64,000 nucleotides of DNA from Chrysophaeum taylorii (Eukaryota; Sar; Pelagophyceae; Pelagomonadales; Pelagomonadaceae): the NCBI GenBank assembly GCA_029834535.1, contig JAQMWT010000165.1, positions 21,798 through 85,797 of the forward strand, in the 5' to 3' direction. The notes under the pieces are model-generated. The model did no database searches. It saw nothing but the letters and a program-made list of their open reading frames with translations, and was not told the DNA's origin. Shown piece by piece: positions 49,252 to 60,189 of this stretch. Within the stretch, counting starts at the first letter, position 1. Every line of letters starts with the position of its first letter. A program made the translations under genes and the position numbers.

Positions 49252-51290
49252 CATGCACCGTCCCCCGGCGCATCATGTCACCCATGGCACCGCGCTTGAA
49301 GCTCCTTCCCTTTGGCGAACCCGTCACTTTTGTCTACCCTCAAAGTCACAAGCTGGAACCCTCCAGCGTCTCCGCCTCTTACTTTCATAGTAACAACTAT
49401 CTCCCGAACCTCCCAGGCACGGACCGATTTATCCGTGATGTTCACAGCTCCATCTTGCTTGTACCTCAGGGGCGATATGGAAAAATCGTCACCTCTAACG
49501 ACTTTCATGTTGACACAGACATGCCAGTCAACCGTAACAAGGAGATCGAACGGATCAAAGCACTCGCACAGATCCCAACAGAGGCACGGCAAGAGGACCC
49601 GCTACCAGCTATCTACGAACATCAAATGCCGGAAATTAGACAGGAATCGCAAAATGAGGGCGAGACTCACGATGACGAGCAGGATGATAAACCTAGCGAT
49701 GACGACGAACACAAAGAACCGGATCCAACTCCCGCTGCTGATTCAAGTCCCGTCAGCGACGCGACACCTGAACAGGATTTTTCGTTCCTCAACCGGCCAC
49801 CTCCGCCGGATGGTAGCATTCCGATGCCCAAACGAAAAGATCGCCTAGAGGTTGTTCTCGACGATTCAGGTTTTACACCAGTTCTCGTGCATCGCAACCA
49901 GAGCGATAAGCTCAAAGCAGATCTCAATGACGAACGTGGATTTCGCATCCCCAAGGACCAACTCTATATCGTGAAGCGTGTCGATGATGGAAAACTCTTC
50001 ACCAGACGGATTGTCGCCTCAGAGTATGGTCGCAACTGGGAATACCAGCAGGAGCAATCCACGGCTCACGCCACAGCCAACATGTCCAGCACATTGATGT
50101 TCCTCATCAGTGTCAGCGCTCTGCACCAGGGCCGCGCCGCCAGCATCGCGTCTGATCTCAATATTCGAAGAGATGCTAAGCCGCCAAATGATATTCCGAA
50201 AGGATGTCTACTAGCAAGTACCACACAAGACTATGGTATCATGGGCGGCACAAAACTGGATTTGCAGAGAGAAACCGACGCAGAACTCTTGTGCGTCGAT
50301 TTCCCCCCAAGGAAGGCGTACCACTCATCTGTACTGGTCGACCACCTGGACAACGACAGTTCTGTTCTCGAGAACTATGTGTGCCACAACGAACTGTCAC
50401 CGGCAGAGTACTATGCGCGTCAATGGAACCAAGAATTCTGTTGTATGGGTTCCTCTCTTTTGTGGGACATCTCCGCGCATCAGCACTACCACCTAGCCTC
50501 TCGTCACAGGCATGCCTTCATGCATGATTCTGGCGAACTCGGACATCTCTTCCTAAGTCAAAGTGATCCGAATCAAGATATTCTCCAAGAAGTCATGGAC
50601 TATGATTTGCAGCACTTCGATCATGTCGTGTTACAACTTGTGACCGCTGAAGATATTGTCTATGAGCCTGAAAAGATTGTCGAACTCAAAGGACTCAGCG
50701 AAGAAGATAAGTTAAAGCATATCGCTTCGATTCGCAAAGAAATTGAAGGATTGTGCTCCAATGGTGTCTTCAAGCTGGAACCTTTACTACCATACCGTTC
50801 GTCTATCTCGACGAAGCTCGTGCTGAAGATCAAGTATTTCGCTGACGGCACTCCAGACCGCTATAAAGCTCGTCTAGTCGCCCGAGGTTTCTTGGCATGT
50901 GTAGGCATTGACTTTTATGCCACATCCTCCCCAACCGCAATGCTCGCTACAAACCGGCTACTGCTCGCCATCGCTGTGAAGCACAAGCTCCCGGTAGCGC
51001 ACGCGGACATTCCTCAGGCATTCATCCAATCGGCACTCGATCGCCCCGTATGGATCGACTTTCCTCGTGGAATACGTGTCTCGCCAAATCTTATCCAGCA
51101 GTTACAGATTGCTTATCCAGCAGATACAGAAGAACCATCCAGAGTCGAAGCTCGCTCTCCGACTCGTATAGGCTCTATATGGCCTCAAACAGTCAGCTTT
51201 ATTGTGGAACATCAAACTCGACTCGTTTCTTCGACAACAGAGTTCGAACGCTCACAAGTCGACACTTGCCTCTATATCTCCAGAGCGCTA
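49248..51290 (+). CDS. Copia-B reverse transcriptase, N-terminal part
   Basis: Begins 4 bases before the integrase frame ends. The first ~430 residues are a variable linker with a strongly acidic patch (DDEQDDKPSDDDEHKEPDP) and a proline-rich stretch. RT starts with LKHIASIRKEIEGLCSNGVF, then YKARLVARGFLACVGIDF and HADIPQAFIQSALDRPVWI, which are Copia RT signatures. It stops being homologous after QVDTCLYIS, where an insertion separates it from the catalytic VDD part. Confidence 0.8.
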
Positions 51291-51704
51291 CACTATAATG
51301 TGTACGACACTGGAACTCCTTACTCCTCTCACCCCTTTTTCTACTTCAGGGTTTTCTCTCCGTAATACGGCTCTCCCTCTTTCCTTCCTTACCCTTCCGC
51401 AATTATGATTTCCAGATTATGAAGTATTAGATCTGCAGTTCACTTCCGACAAGGAGTAGGCCTCCAGGTGCGTACCGTCAGGTATGGGGTTTTCTGTTTA
51501 ATTAATGGAGGCTTCATTCCTCATTGTCAGTGTAAACGCTTCTATGGGACCTAATGTCTTTAAGGAGTTAGGGCCTAAATCCCTACCTTGTGTAGTAGCA
51601 TGTGGCAAGCGGAATGGTCTGTACACGCCTAAGACTGCACGCAGTCTCTACCATGTACCCGGAGAGGGTCAAATCTCTCCAATATCAATTGGGATCGATT
51701 TATC
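51291..51704. mobile_element. ~410-bp insertion inside Copia-B RT
   Basis: Separates DTCLYIS (ending about 51,285) from NKWVLLSVSVDDLLITG (from about 51,705), which should be adjacent in Copia RT. The inserted DNA is more AT-rich, has no coding sequence, and could be a solo LTR or MITE. I could not find a convincing target duplication or terminal repeats. Confidence 0.5.
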
Positions 51705-52889
51705 AACAAATGGGTTCTACTATCCGTTTCAGTCGATGACCTATTGATCACTGGTACCAACACTGCCAAAATTGCATCTCTTCGCACTGCTCTGGAGAAG
51801 GAATATGGCAAAGGTACGTTGCACGACAACACCAGATCCTTTCTTGGCATCGATGTTCACTACAATGTCTCCGCTGGTCATCTCCCTATGAATGTAGCAG
51901 CGAAGATCACCAAGATGCTTGCTGAGCATAAGCTCAACCTACATAGTCTGGACGTCCCCTACTCGGACATCCTCATTCAAAAACCTTCTGCTAGACTTCT
52001 CTCCGACTTGGCTCCTACCTTAGGCGTATTACGCCGAAATTTTCCTCACTACTGTGGCACTACCATTTACTTGTCTGTCACATGTCGGCCTGATATCACC
52101 ACTTTGTGTTACAAATGCTGCAAGGGGATGCACAAACCCGACCAGACCCACCTTCTGCACTTGTATGTTTTACTTCGCTACTTAAAGGGCACTCCGAATG
52201 ATTCACTCGACTATTCATCCGACAGCCCCTTTATTACCCCCTATATTCAGCATCTAATCAACCGCTATCCTGAACTGCATCACCTTCGTTCACCCATTAT
52301 TTGTTTTACTGATGCAAGTTTTGCTGATCGTCCTGACCCTCGCTTGCGATCCAATCCTGGTGCATGTATCTTCGTCTTTGGCAATCTCGTATTCTGGTCT
52401 AGCAAACGCCAAACTCTTACTGCCAAAAGCACCATGGAAGCTGAACTCATCGCCGCCAGCGCAGCCGCCGATGAATGTCACTGGTTTTACAAGCTTTTCT
52501 CCTCTCACCCTTATCTGTTTTCGTGTGATCAAGCTCACGCTATTCCCCTGCTTATTGATAACGCTAGCGCATTACATGTCGCTAATCACCCTAAAGTCAG
52601 TGCTCCTTCTCGTCATATCAATCTACGAGAATGCCGCATTCGTGACTATCAAGCTAATTCGTTCATTAGACCTCTCTGGTGTCCTACTCACTACCAGGTC
52701 GCTGATCATTTTTCAAAGCTCCTTCCACGCAATTTATTCCACAAGTTCAAAAACGCCTACGGTGTTCACTCAACCTCCTCCTCACCGCCATCTCATCAAG
52801 ATACTCTTTCAGCCACTCTTCCACCGTGCGACTCTGTCCAGAACACTCTCTATGTTCTTGTCGCTGGCAAGACGCTTCCTAGCTACTAA
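51705..52889 (+). CDS. Copia-B reverse transcriptase C-terminal part and RNase H
   Basis: Frame opens with WVLLSVSVDDLLITG (catalytic DD, V for Y in the YVDD box), then LEKEYGKGTLHDNTRSFLGI. RNase H motifs: ICFTDASFADRPD, STMEAELIAASAAADECHW, LLIDNASALHVANHP and PSRHINLRECRIRDYQAN. It ends at a TAA at 52,887 followed by a (tttg)n run. Confidence 0.85.
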   Translation, partial: NKWVLLSVSVDDLLITGTNTAKIASLRTALEKEYGKGTLHDNTRSFLGIDVHYNVSAGHLPMNVAAKITKMLAEHKLNLHSLDVPYSDILIQKPSARLLSDLAPTLGVLRRNFPHYCGTTIYLSVTCRPDITTLCYKCCKGMHKPDQTHLLHLYVLLRYLKGTPNDSLDYSSDSPFITPYIQHLINRYPELHHLRSPIICFTDASFADRPDPRLRSNPGACIFVFGNLVFWSSKRQTLTAKSTMEAELIAASAAADECHWFYKLFSSHPYLFSCDQAHAIPLLIDNASALHVANHPKVSAPSRHINLRECRIRDYQANSFIRPLWCPTHYQVADHFSKLLPRNLFHKFKNAYGVHSTSSSPPSHQDTLSATLPPCDSVQNTLYVLVAGKTLPSY

Positions 52890-53135
52890 TCGACAGATGT
52901 TTGTTTGTTTGTTTGTTTGTTTGTTTGTCTTTAAATGTCGACTGCTAAGAAGGGGGTGTGTGTGGGGAGCATGAAGGATGTGGGTGGGTTTGTGGGGTAG
53001 GAGGGATGTGCCTGACGGGCGGTGTTTGTCTTTAAATGTCGACTGCTAAGAGGGGGGTGTGTGTGGGGAGCATGAAGGATGTGGGTGGGTTTGTGGGGTA
53101 GGAGGGATATGCCTGACGGGCGGAGATAAGTACGC
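52890..53135. repeat. (tttg)n run and two ~95-bp units
   Basis: 'ctaatcgacagatg' plus (tttg)n at 52,901-52,928, then two copies of the ~95-bp unit. The same 'ctaatcgacagatgtttg' junction is found at about 56,383 and, inverted, at about 62,710, so it marks an end of the dispersed element. Confidence 0.75.
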
Positions 53136-54304
53136 GGGACCTAGTCGGGGTCATCGCCGAGTCGTGGGGCAGGCGAAGAGAGGACGGGCCCCGCCCGGAG
53201 GTCGTACGCATGCTGCCGCCGGACGTATGTGCGACGAAGGGTGACGTCCTGCTGGGATCGGGCGGCCTGGTGGGGCTCCCCGAGGCGGCGACATGGGTGA
53301 GGGCGGTGAGGGCACAGCGAGCCCGGCCTAATGCGTTGGCGATCCCCCACTCACGGTAGATTCGGCGAGTTTGGGCCGCCTTTGCCTCTGTGAAGTTGGC
53401 GCAGCCGCTTGCCACCCAGGTTCGCGCAGCGATGATGCGCTCTGCGCATGTTTGGGCGACGAGAGCGTGGCACGCCGCGCTGGGGGCCTCACCGAAGGCA
53501 CCAAAGACGAGGCCGGCGACGGTGCCGTAGCTACGTAGCCGCTGTTCGACAGGGCCCAAGAAGCCAGGCGGTGGTGCTGTACCCGGCTGGGGGATGATGG
53601 CGTCGATGCCGCGGGCGTGAGCGAGGTATTCGGAGTGGACTTGCGCCGCGCGCCGATCGACAGGCGACGGGTGGGAGGGATGGAATGGGCGGTATAGAAC
53701 GAACCCCATGCATGTGACTCGGGTTTTGAGGTCGTAGAGTTGCTCCTTGTTGTCGAGCGTGGTGAGGATGTCTGGGACGACGTGGCGGCGGGCGAGATTG
53801 CCTCGGTACCGGCCGTAGAGGCGCGTGCGAATGGTAGGGGCGACGATGTCAGCAAAGATTCCGAAAACCTCGGACAGGGCTGGGATGCCGGCCTCTTTGA
53901 CGCTGCAGAGGACGCACTCGAGCTGGCCGTCATGCCAGGTGGCCCGCGCTCCTCCGCGGTTGACAAGGTTGGCCTGCGTGAGAAGCACCTTGCCGTGAGC
54001 GTCGAGGACGACGTCAGCGCCCAGAATGCGAGGGCCCACGAGGCCCGAACAAGCTGGAGAGGGGTAGCCAAAGTACTGGGCACACATCTCAGCCCAGCAG
54101 CGGTTGGGGATTTGAAGGGTGGAGCTGGGCCACGAGCTGATGAACGTGGTCGAGAAGCGATCCCAATGAGGACGCCGCTACTCGAAGTGCATCGGTGATG
54201 GGAAGGGTGGCCGCAAGGCGCTGGAGTGCAGTGGCCCGAGCTGTCTCGCGCTGGGAGGTTAGAGCGCGCTGGAGTTGGGGTATGAATGAGCACGGGTGTC
54301 GAGA
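53136..54304 (-). CDS. Dispersed-repeat protein, C-terminal part, best copy
   Basis: The longest readable copy: an open frame of 351 codons from 54087 reading into the neighbouring 95-bp unit. Includes LGADVVLDAHGKVLLTQANL, TRLYGRYRGNLARRHVVPDI, RSYGTVAGLVFGAFGEAPSA and TRRIYREWGIANALGRARC. Helical, Ala/Arg-rich, no enzyme motif seen. Similar tails follow RTs in algal retroelements (inference). Truncated at its N-terminus; continuation toward 54,300 is frameshifted. Confidence 0.5.
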
Positions 54305-54545
54305 TAGTGGTGTCTGTTTGTCTTTGAAGGTCGACTGCTAAGAGGGGGGTGTGTGTGTGGTGCATGAAGGATGTTGTCTTTAAAGGTCGACTGCTAAGAG
54401 GGGGGTGTGTGTGGGGGGCATGAAGGATGTGGGTAGGTTTGTGGGGTAGGAGGGATGTGCCTGATGTTGTCTTTAAATGTCGACTGCCAAGAGGGGGGTG
54501 TGTGTGGGGAGCATGAAGGATGTGGGTGGGTTTGTGGGGAGCATG
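54305..54545 (+). repeat. Three ~95-bp units between the two halves of the dispersed repeat
   Basis: Imperfect copies of the unit seen at 41.03 kb, lying between the 351-codon protein (minus) and the helicase remnant (plus). Confidence 0.75.
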
Positions 54546-55221
54546 AAGGCTGTCCCCCGATTCAGGGTAAGGATCAGGTAGGCGCGCGAGCCAGACAGTG
54601 ATCCTTCAAGCTGTGTCTACGGCGAAGACCTCGCAGACTATTTATTTCCACGACCCGCGGCGGCTCTTTTAGCCAGCGCGCCATTCTCACGCCCCGTCGA
54701 AACGATGTTGTCGATGCTGACAACGCGCGCATGAATGACCGCGGCCTTTTTTTTCCCGGAGACGAGGCGTCGGAGTTCGTCTTTTCGGCCGACGACTAGG
54801 TTGTGGGTCGGAAGACGACGCCTCGCTCTTTACAGTCGAGTTTTGAACTCCCTGACAACCGACGGTATGCTGACTTTGAGCGCGAGGTTAAGGTCTTCGC
54901 AACCTCGACCCGTCGCACGGCCACTGCAACGGTACCAGATACAAAATCAATCGTGTCAGCTCTGTGTCGAGTCGGCAACCCCGAGGATATCCTCTTCTGG
55001 GTCGACGACTCCACCCTACCCCACACGTGCTGCGCAATATCGACCGATAAGACCCCTCCCGGCGTCTACACGCGCACTGTAGGTGAACTATAATTGGGAC
55101 TAGGTGAACTTACTGGGGTTTGAGATTGGGCGAAAACTTACTGGAACCAGGCGAACTTTACTGGGACCAAGTGAACTTACGGGGGTTGTTAGAGTAAACT
55201 CCAAGGATAGCGGCGTGTGCG
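54546..55221 (+). pseudogene. PIF1/Helitron-type helicase remnant, copy R2, with terminal array
   Basis: Starts 'cccccgattcagggtaaggatcag', as do the other copies. Frames are badly shifted; readable fragments include a GVYTRTVGEL tail near 55,060. Followed by a short 'aggtgaacttactggg' array. It duplicates the organisation at 10.46-11.4 kb in the opposite orientation. Confidence 0.6.
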
Positions 55222-55632
55222 GATCAAAGCAGCAGCTTAGAAGATTGGCGGGGGTGGGAGCGACGAGCTCAAAGGAGAGTGGGGGTGAGTGGATGCGAGC
55301 ACGAGTGGGTTTACGCCGAGCTTGCTGGGGTTAGAGATTGGGACTATGTAGGTGGTGAACATACTGGGGCCTGCGCTTGTTGGCACCTGTTCGGCTCCCG
55401 GGCGGGCCGGTTGGCAGCCGGAATGTTCGCAGTGGGTGTATGGCCGGGGGGCGAAGACGGAAGGTTATGGACGAGTTGGTTGTGAGTCACATCGCGGTCT
55501 CCTCGTCGCGTGGCGACAAGGTTGATGGTCACTCTCCGCCGACCGACCTTTTTTTCGGCGGTCCTCGTCTACAGGCCCGTGATTCCGGCCTGGCTCCCGG
55601 GAGAGGTCCGAAGTTAGTTTAGTTAAGTTAAG

Positions 55633-56247
55633 TTAGTCGTTAATTCGGCGCGCCTCTCTCGACCTCGATGCTTTTTTGTTCTTCGCAACGGTCGTCTCCC
55701 GGAGGAAGTGGGGCGAGGCCGGGTCCAAGGTCGCGACATCGATGGCCACAGATTCCCCCATCGTCGTCGACACGGTCGCCTTTAGCACGAATCTCCCCTT
55801 GGGCGCTTTTTCGGGTTTTGCGGCATGCAGAGCTACCAGAACAGACCTCAAGTTTTCCATGAGCTTGTCAACCCCGAGGCTCGCGCGGCCAAAGGGCACG
55901 TGCATGACGCCAGCTTTTGGTTCAGTTTTTAACTTTGTCGTCCTGTTCTCGGATCGGATCAAATCGATCAACTCCTCGGGCGACGTCACTTCGCGCGCCA
56001 TGCCCCCGACGGCCACTTCGTACTTTTTCGCATCGACGATGGCCCCGGCGGAAACCGCGGCTTGGCGCATGTTCTCGGCTTTGAAAAATGCACCGATTCT
56101 CTTGTCACGAATTTTGTGAGGCAACAGCACCGTCGTCCGCACCGAGTTCCCCGGTTTTCGGGGGTCCGTGGACACCCGCAAGTCCAGATCCACGCTCTCG
56201 TCGAAATATCGTTTTTTTAAGTACGCGAGCCGCAGGAGAAACTTCAT
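55633..56247 (-). CDS. MRPL1: Ribosomal protein uL1, mitochondrial type, left copy
   Basis: 204 residues. Bacterial-type L1 features: FDESVDLDLRVSTDPRKPGN, VRTTVLLPHKI, EELIDLIRS, KAGVMHVPFGRASLGVDKL, ENLRSVLVALHAAKP and VSTTMGESVAIDV. It binds 23S-like rRNA in the L1 stalk. Compared with bacterial L1 (about 230 residues), domain II is shortened: the usual ATPDMM...GRILGPRGLMPNP stretch is absent, as in several diverged mitochondrial homologues. This copy lacks the N-terminal presequence seen in the right copy, whose 5' sequence differs here. Confidence 0.8.
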   Translation of the reverse strand: MKFLLRLAYLKKRYFDESVDLDLRVSTDPRKPGNSVRTTVLLPHKIRDKRIGAFFKAENMRQAAVSAGAIVDAKKYEVAVGGMAREVTSPEELIDLIRSENRTTKLKTEPKAGVMHVPFGRASLGVDKLMENLRSVLVALHAAKPEKAPKGRFVLKATVSTTMGESVAIDVATLDPASPHFLRETTVAKNKKASRSREARRIND

Positions 56248-56428
56248 GTTTCAGCCGCGGCATCATCACCATAGCAATACGTGCACGAGCAACATCCTTA
56301 CCCTTCCTCTCTCATAACCCTAGTAATTGTTATAAGTTTGAAATAGATACATATAATTGTTACAAGTGTCTTCTTAACTACTAATCGACAGATGTTTGTC
56401 TGTCTGTCTGTTTGTTTGTTTGTTTGTC
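56248..56428. other. Upstream region of uL1m and (tgtt)n junction
   Basis: AT-rich, with 'ctaatcgacagatgtttg' and (tgtc/tgtt)n from about 56,383. Mirrored at 62,680-62,810. Confidence 0.6.
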
Positions 56429-57080
56429 CCTCGATTTAGGGTAAGGATCAGATAGGCGCGAGAGTAAGGATCAGGTAGGCGCGAGAGCCAGACAGTGATC
56501 CTCCAAGGCGTCTACGGCGACCTCGCAGACTATTTCCACGACCCGCGGCGGCTCTTTCAGCGCGCCATTCTCACGCCCCGTCGAAACGATGTTGTCGATG
56601 CTGACAACGCGCGCATGACCGCGGCCTTTTTTTCCCGAAGACGAGGCGTCGGAGTTCTTTTCGACCGACTAGGTTGGGTCGGAAGCCGACGCCTCGCTCT
56701 TTACAGTCGAGTTTTCAACTCCCTGACAACGGCATGCTGACTTTGATCGCGAGCTTAAAGTCTTCGCAACCTCGACCCGTCGCACGGCGACTGCAACGGT
56801 ACCAGATACATCATCGATAGTGTCGTGTCACCGAGGCTCCTCCAACCTGTATCCCTCAAGCCCCACCGACGCCAAACGATCAACAAGAGCCAGGGCCAGA
56901 CGCCCCGCGAGGTCGGCGTCCTCTTGCCCACAAGCCCGTCTTCTGTCACGTCCAGCTCTACGTGGCTCTCTGTCGATCGGCAACCCCGAGGATATCCTCT
57001 TCTGAGTCGACGACTCCACCCTACCCCACACGTGCTGCGCAATACCGATAAGCCCCCTCCCGGCGTCTACACGCGCACGG
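56429..57080 (+). pseudogene. Helicase remnant, copy R3
   Basis: Clearest copy. MILQGVYGDLADYFHDPRRLF then QRAILTPRRNDVVDADNARM (from 56495); after frame changes, TINKSQGQTPREVGVLLP (about 56,877-56,930), the PIF1/Helitron helicase C-terminal signature. No upstream helicase domain. Confidence 0.7.
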
Positions 57081-57425
57081 TAGGTGAACTTACTGGGACC
57101 AGGTGAACTTACTGGGGTTTGAGATTGGGACTAGGTGAACTTAGTGACCAGGTGAACTTACTGAGACCAAGTGAACATACTGGGGTTTTTAGAGTGAACT
57201 CAAAGGCGAGCGGCGTGTACGGATCAAAGCAGCTTAGATTGGCGGAGGTGAGAGCGACGAGCTCGAAGGAGAGTGGGGTGAGTGGACGTGAGCACGAGTG
57301 GGCTTACACCGAACTTACTGGGGTTAGAGATTGGGACTAGGTGAACTTACTGGGGCCAGGTGAACTTACTGGGGTTAGAGATTGGAACCAGGTGAACTTA
57401 CTGGCGAACTTACTGGCCTGCACTT
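57081..57425 (-). repeat. Short tandem array in left arm
   Basis: Inverted copies of the 'cagtaagttcacctggtcc' unit with the same interruption as at 10.46 kb. Confidence 0.75.
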
Positions 57426-57639
57426 GTCACTATTACATAGAAATAGAGGCCGGCCGCCGATGTAAAACATTTTTTGTAATGAGTGTCATAGAATTTTGTA
57501 AAATTGTTATAAGTGTCATTTTTTTTTTCTGATATTTTTTAGCGTCACACTTCTTTTTTAATTGTAATAAGTGTCACAAGTTTCTTGAGATGCTTCACAT
57601 TGCTTTCTCCTTACCCCCCCGGCGGTTTTCGGTATGATG

Positions 57640-59090
57640 AAAAGCTCGTCGTGTGGGAAGGTTGGACGACAGGAAGGAAGCGCTCCTCAACCCGCTCGGC
57701 ACCCTCGAGAAGTGTCAAGGGCACGATCGAAGCAAGGTAAGAACTTAGTTAGCGCGCATAATCCCTTCCTGCCGCAAGCAGCGCGCTCCATCCAGTCTCA
57801 GGAGTTGTTGCCACCAAGCTAGAGGAGAGCGTGCTGCAGACAGAAAGTGCCGCGCCGATGACATCAGTGTGTGCCGCCGACGATGGCTCCTGTGTCGCAG
57901 AACTTAGCAGCGGTGGCAATCGCGCTCGGCGAGTCGTCGTCGGAGAGTTTTGGGGAGGAAGAGATTGAGCAGGAGGCCGCGGCGCTCGCGCGGCTTTGAC
58001 GGAGTCCGAGAGGAAGGCCAATAAGGCCAAGGGCTGATAAGGAGCCTGCAAGGCACGGATCGCGGCGGAGGACGAGGAGCAGTCCTGGCGCGCTCCGCGC
58101 TCGCGGAGGGAGCTCAGTACGGTCGATCGACATGTGGGATAAAGAACTACGCGCCGAGGAGTTGTTACGCGCGCGCGCCGTGCTGAACTCGTACAACGGC
58201 GAGAAGGAAGAGTCGGTGAGAAGCTGGAAATCCAAAAAGGGGGCGCTGGTGACGGCGATGGAGTACTCCGAGGCCTCGGGTGCGTCGTTCCTTACGTTCC
58301 TAGACACGGCCCATCCGCGCTCCAAAGTCCAACGTTAACAACCGTGCGCAACGTCTGTGCGCAGCCGACGTGTTCCCATTTATTCGACGCCCGCCGCCGC
58401 GAGGTCTCGGGCGTCGCGTCCTGGAAGCGTGTAAACTTCGAGCGACACGACCCGGATTGCGGGATGCTCTCGGTCGATGGGCGTCGTGATAGACGAGACG
58501 CCGATTCGCACCCGCACCGCGATGATGATCGCAGGACGGCTTCTTTACTCGGCGGTGAGTGTCTTGGCTCAAGCCGCCGTGCAGTCCAAAGGGGAACCGC
58601 ATGTCCGTGCCCCGTTCAGGAGTCAAGGCGGTACTCGCACCCATTTGTTGCCTTGAGACCCCTTCCGAAGACCTAGTAACGCTGTGACGTCGATGGCTGC
58701 CCTCCAGCTCCGTGGAAAGCCGAGCGACACCTGAAGAAGAAGATCAAGCCTTACATCCAGGCGCTACAGGACGCGGGCTGGCACGCAAGTTGCTCGCTGC
58801 CACCGCCGATCAAATAAACGCTATCGTCGTAGCCGACGCGCCAAGGCGGACCTCAAAGCACTGAACAAGGGCCGGCCCCGCGAGAACAGGTCCCCTAGAC
58901 GAGGCGACGTTGCCGCGGGCCGATCCGATCTATTACAGGGGTGGGTCGTCGCTCCGCCCACGACTGGAGGATGGATGCTCCAGGGCAACTTGATCAAGCT
59001 AGTGTTTGCGGCCGATTTCGCCAGGGCCAAGCATATGTCGACGGCGGTAATTTCGGCGCCGTGACGGACGGGCTACGACTCGAACTACCA
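57640..59090 (+). pseudogene. Unidentified coding remnant in the left arm
   Basis: Fragments in several frames: EEEIEQEAAALARL, then KARIAAEDEEQSWRAP, then MWDKELRAEELLRARAVLNS (58132), and about 58,970-59,060 GNLIKLVFAADFARAKHMST. The right arm holds the mirror copy (60,190-61,375). Probably part of the same mobile family; I do not recognise it. Confidence 0.4.
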
Positions 59091-59099
59091 CATCACTCC

Positions 59100-60160
59100 C
59101 CACGTCTTCATGCACACCACCGAGAAAAACGAGTCCACGGAGCCCTTCCCACCCGTCGCCTATCGATCGGCGCGCAGCGCAAGTCCACTCCAGCACATCA
59201 CCGCCTGGCTTCTTGGGCCCTGTCGAACAGCGCTACGTAGCTTCGGCACCGTCGCCGGCCTCGTCTTGGTGCCTTCGGTGAGGCCCCCCGCGCGGCGTGC
59301 CACGCCCTCGTCGCCCAAACATGCGCAGAGCGCATCATCGCTGCGCGAACCTGGGTGGCAAGCGGCGCGCCAACTTGAACACAGAGGCAAAGGCGGCCCA
59401 AAAAAAAAACTCGCCGCATCTACCACCGTGAGTGGGGGATCGCCAACGCATTGAAACCCGGGCTCGGTGTGCCCTCACCGCCCTCACCCCGTGTCGTCGC
59501 CTGCTCGGGGAGCCCCACCCGGGCGTCCCAGTAGGACGTCACCTCACATAAGTCCGGCGGCAGCATGCGTACGACCTATGTTCGGGGCCCTTGGTGCGCC
59601 TTTCGCCTGCGACTGGGGTGAACCCGGGGGGCAAAAAAGGAAAAAAATCAAGGGCCCGACCATCCCTCGTACCCATGCTGCCGCCGGATCTTATGTGAGG
59701 GGACGTCCTACTGGGACGCCCGGGTGGGGCTCCCCGAGGCAGGCGACGACATGGGTGAGGGCGGGTGAGGGGGGCACACCGAACCCGTGGTTCAATTCGT
59801 GGGCGATCCCCACTCACGGTGGTAAATGCTGCGAGTTTTTAATTTTTGGGCCGCCTTTGCCTCTGTGTTCAAAGTTTGCGCCGCCGCTTGCACCCAGGTT
59901 TCGCGCAGCGGATGAATGCGCTCTGCGCATGTTTGAGCCGACGAATGCGTGGCACGCCGCGCTGGGGCCTCACCGAAGGCACCAAAGACGAGGCCGGCGA
60001 CGTGCCGAAGCTACGTATCCGCTGTTCGCAGGGCCAAGAAGCCAGGCGGTGATGTGCTGGAGTGGACTTGACGCTGCGCGCCGATCGATAGGCGACGGGT
60101 GGGAGGGCTCCGTGACTCGTTCTCGGTGGTTGGCATGCAGACGTGGGGAGTGATTTGGTA
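59100..60160. pseudogene. Two inverted fragments of the dispersed-repeat protein at the palindrome centre
   Basis: Plus strand 59,150-59,590 and minus strand 60,160-59,655 both carry the RSFGTVAGLV / REPGWQAA / YREW... region, with homopolymer-type indels throughout (runs of A and G). The ~64-bp centre at 59,591-59,654 is the only non-mirrored part. Confidence 0.75.
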
Positions 60161-60189
60161 GTCGAGTCGTAGCCCGTCACGGCGCCGAA

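Larger units (their letters stand above)
43781..52889 (+). mobile_element. Ty1/Copia retrotransposon, family B, carrying a DNA methyltransferase
   Basis: About 9.1 kb of same-strand coding sequence in the order gag-like, (unknown), C5-MTase, (unknown), integrase, RT, RNase H. This is the Copia order with an extra enzyme inserted before integrase. It is interrupted by frameshifts and by a ~410-bp insertion in RT, so this copy is probably inactive. Neither LTR is recognisable: the 3' end stops at 52,889 where a dispersed-repeat junction begins. A shorter 3' fragment of the same family is at 6.3-7.4 kb. Confidence 0.85.
55222..59590 (+). repeat. Left arm of large inverted repeat
   Basis: Matches 59,655-63,872 in reverse over its whole length: uL1m gene, (tgtt)n junction, helicase remnant, array, the 57.4-59.1 kb segment and a piece of the 351-codon protein. 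Differences include a ~100-bp block near 57,750-57,860 absent from the right arm, many small indels near the centre, and a diverged uL1m N-terminus. Confidence 0.9.
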
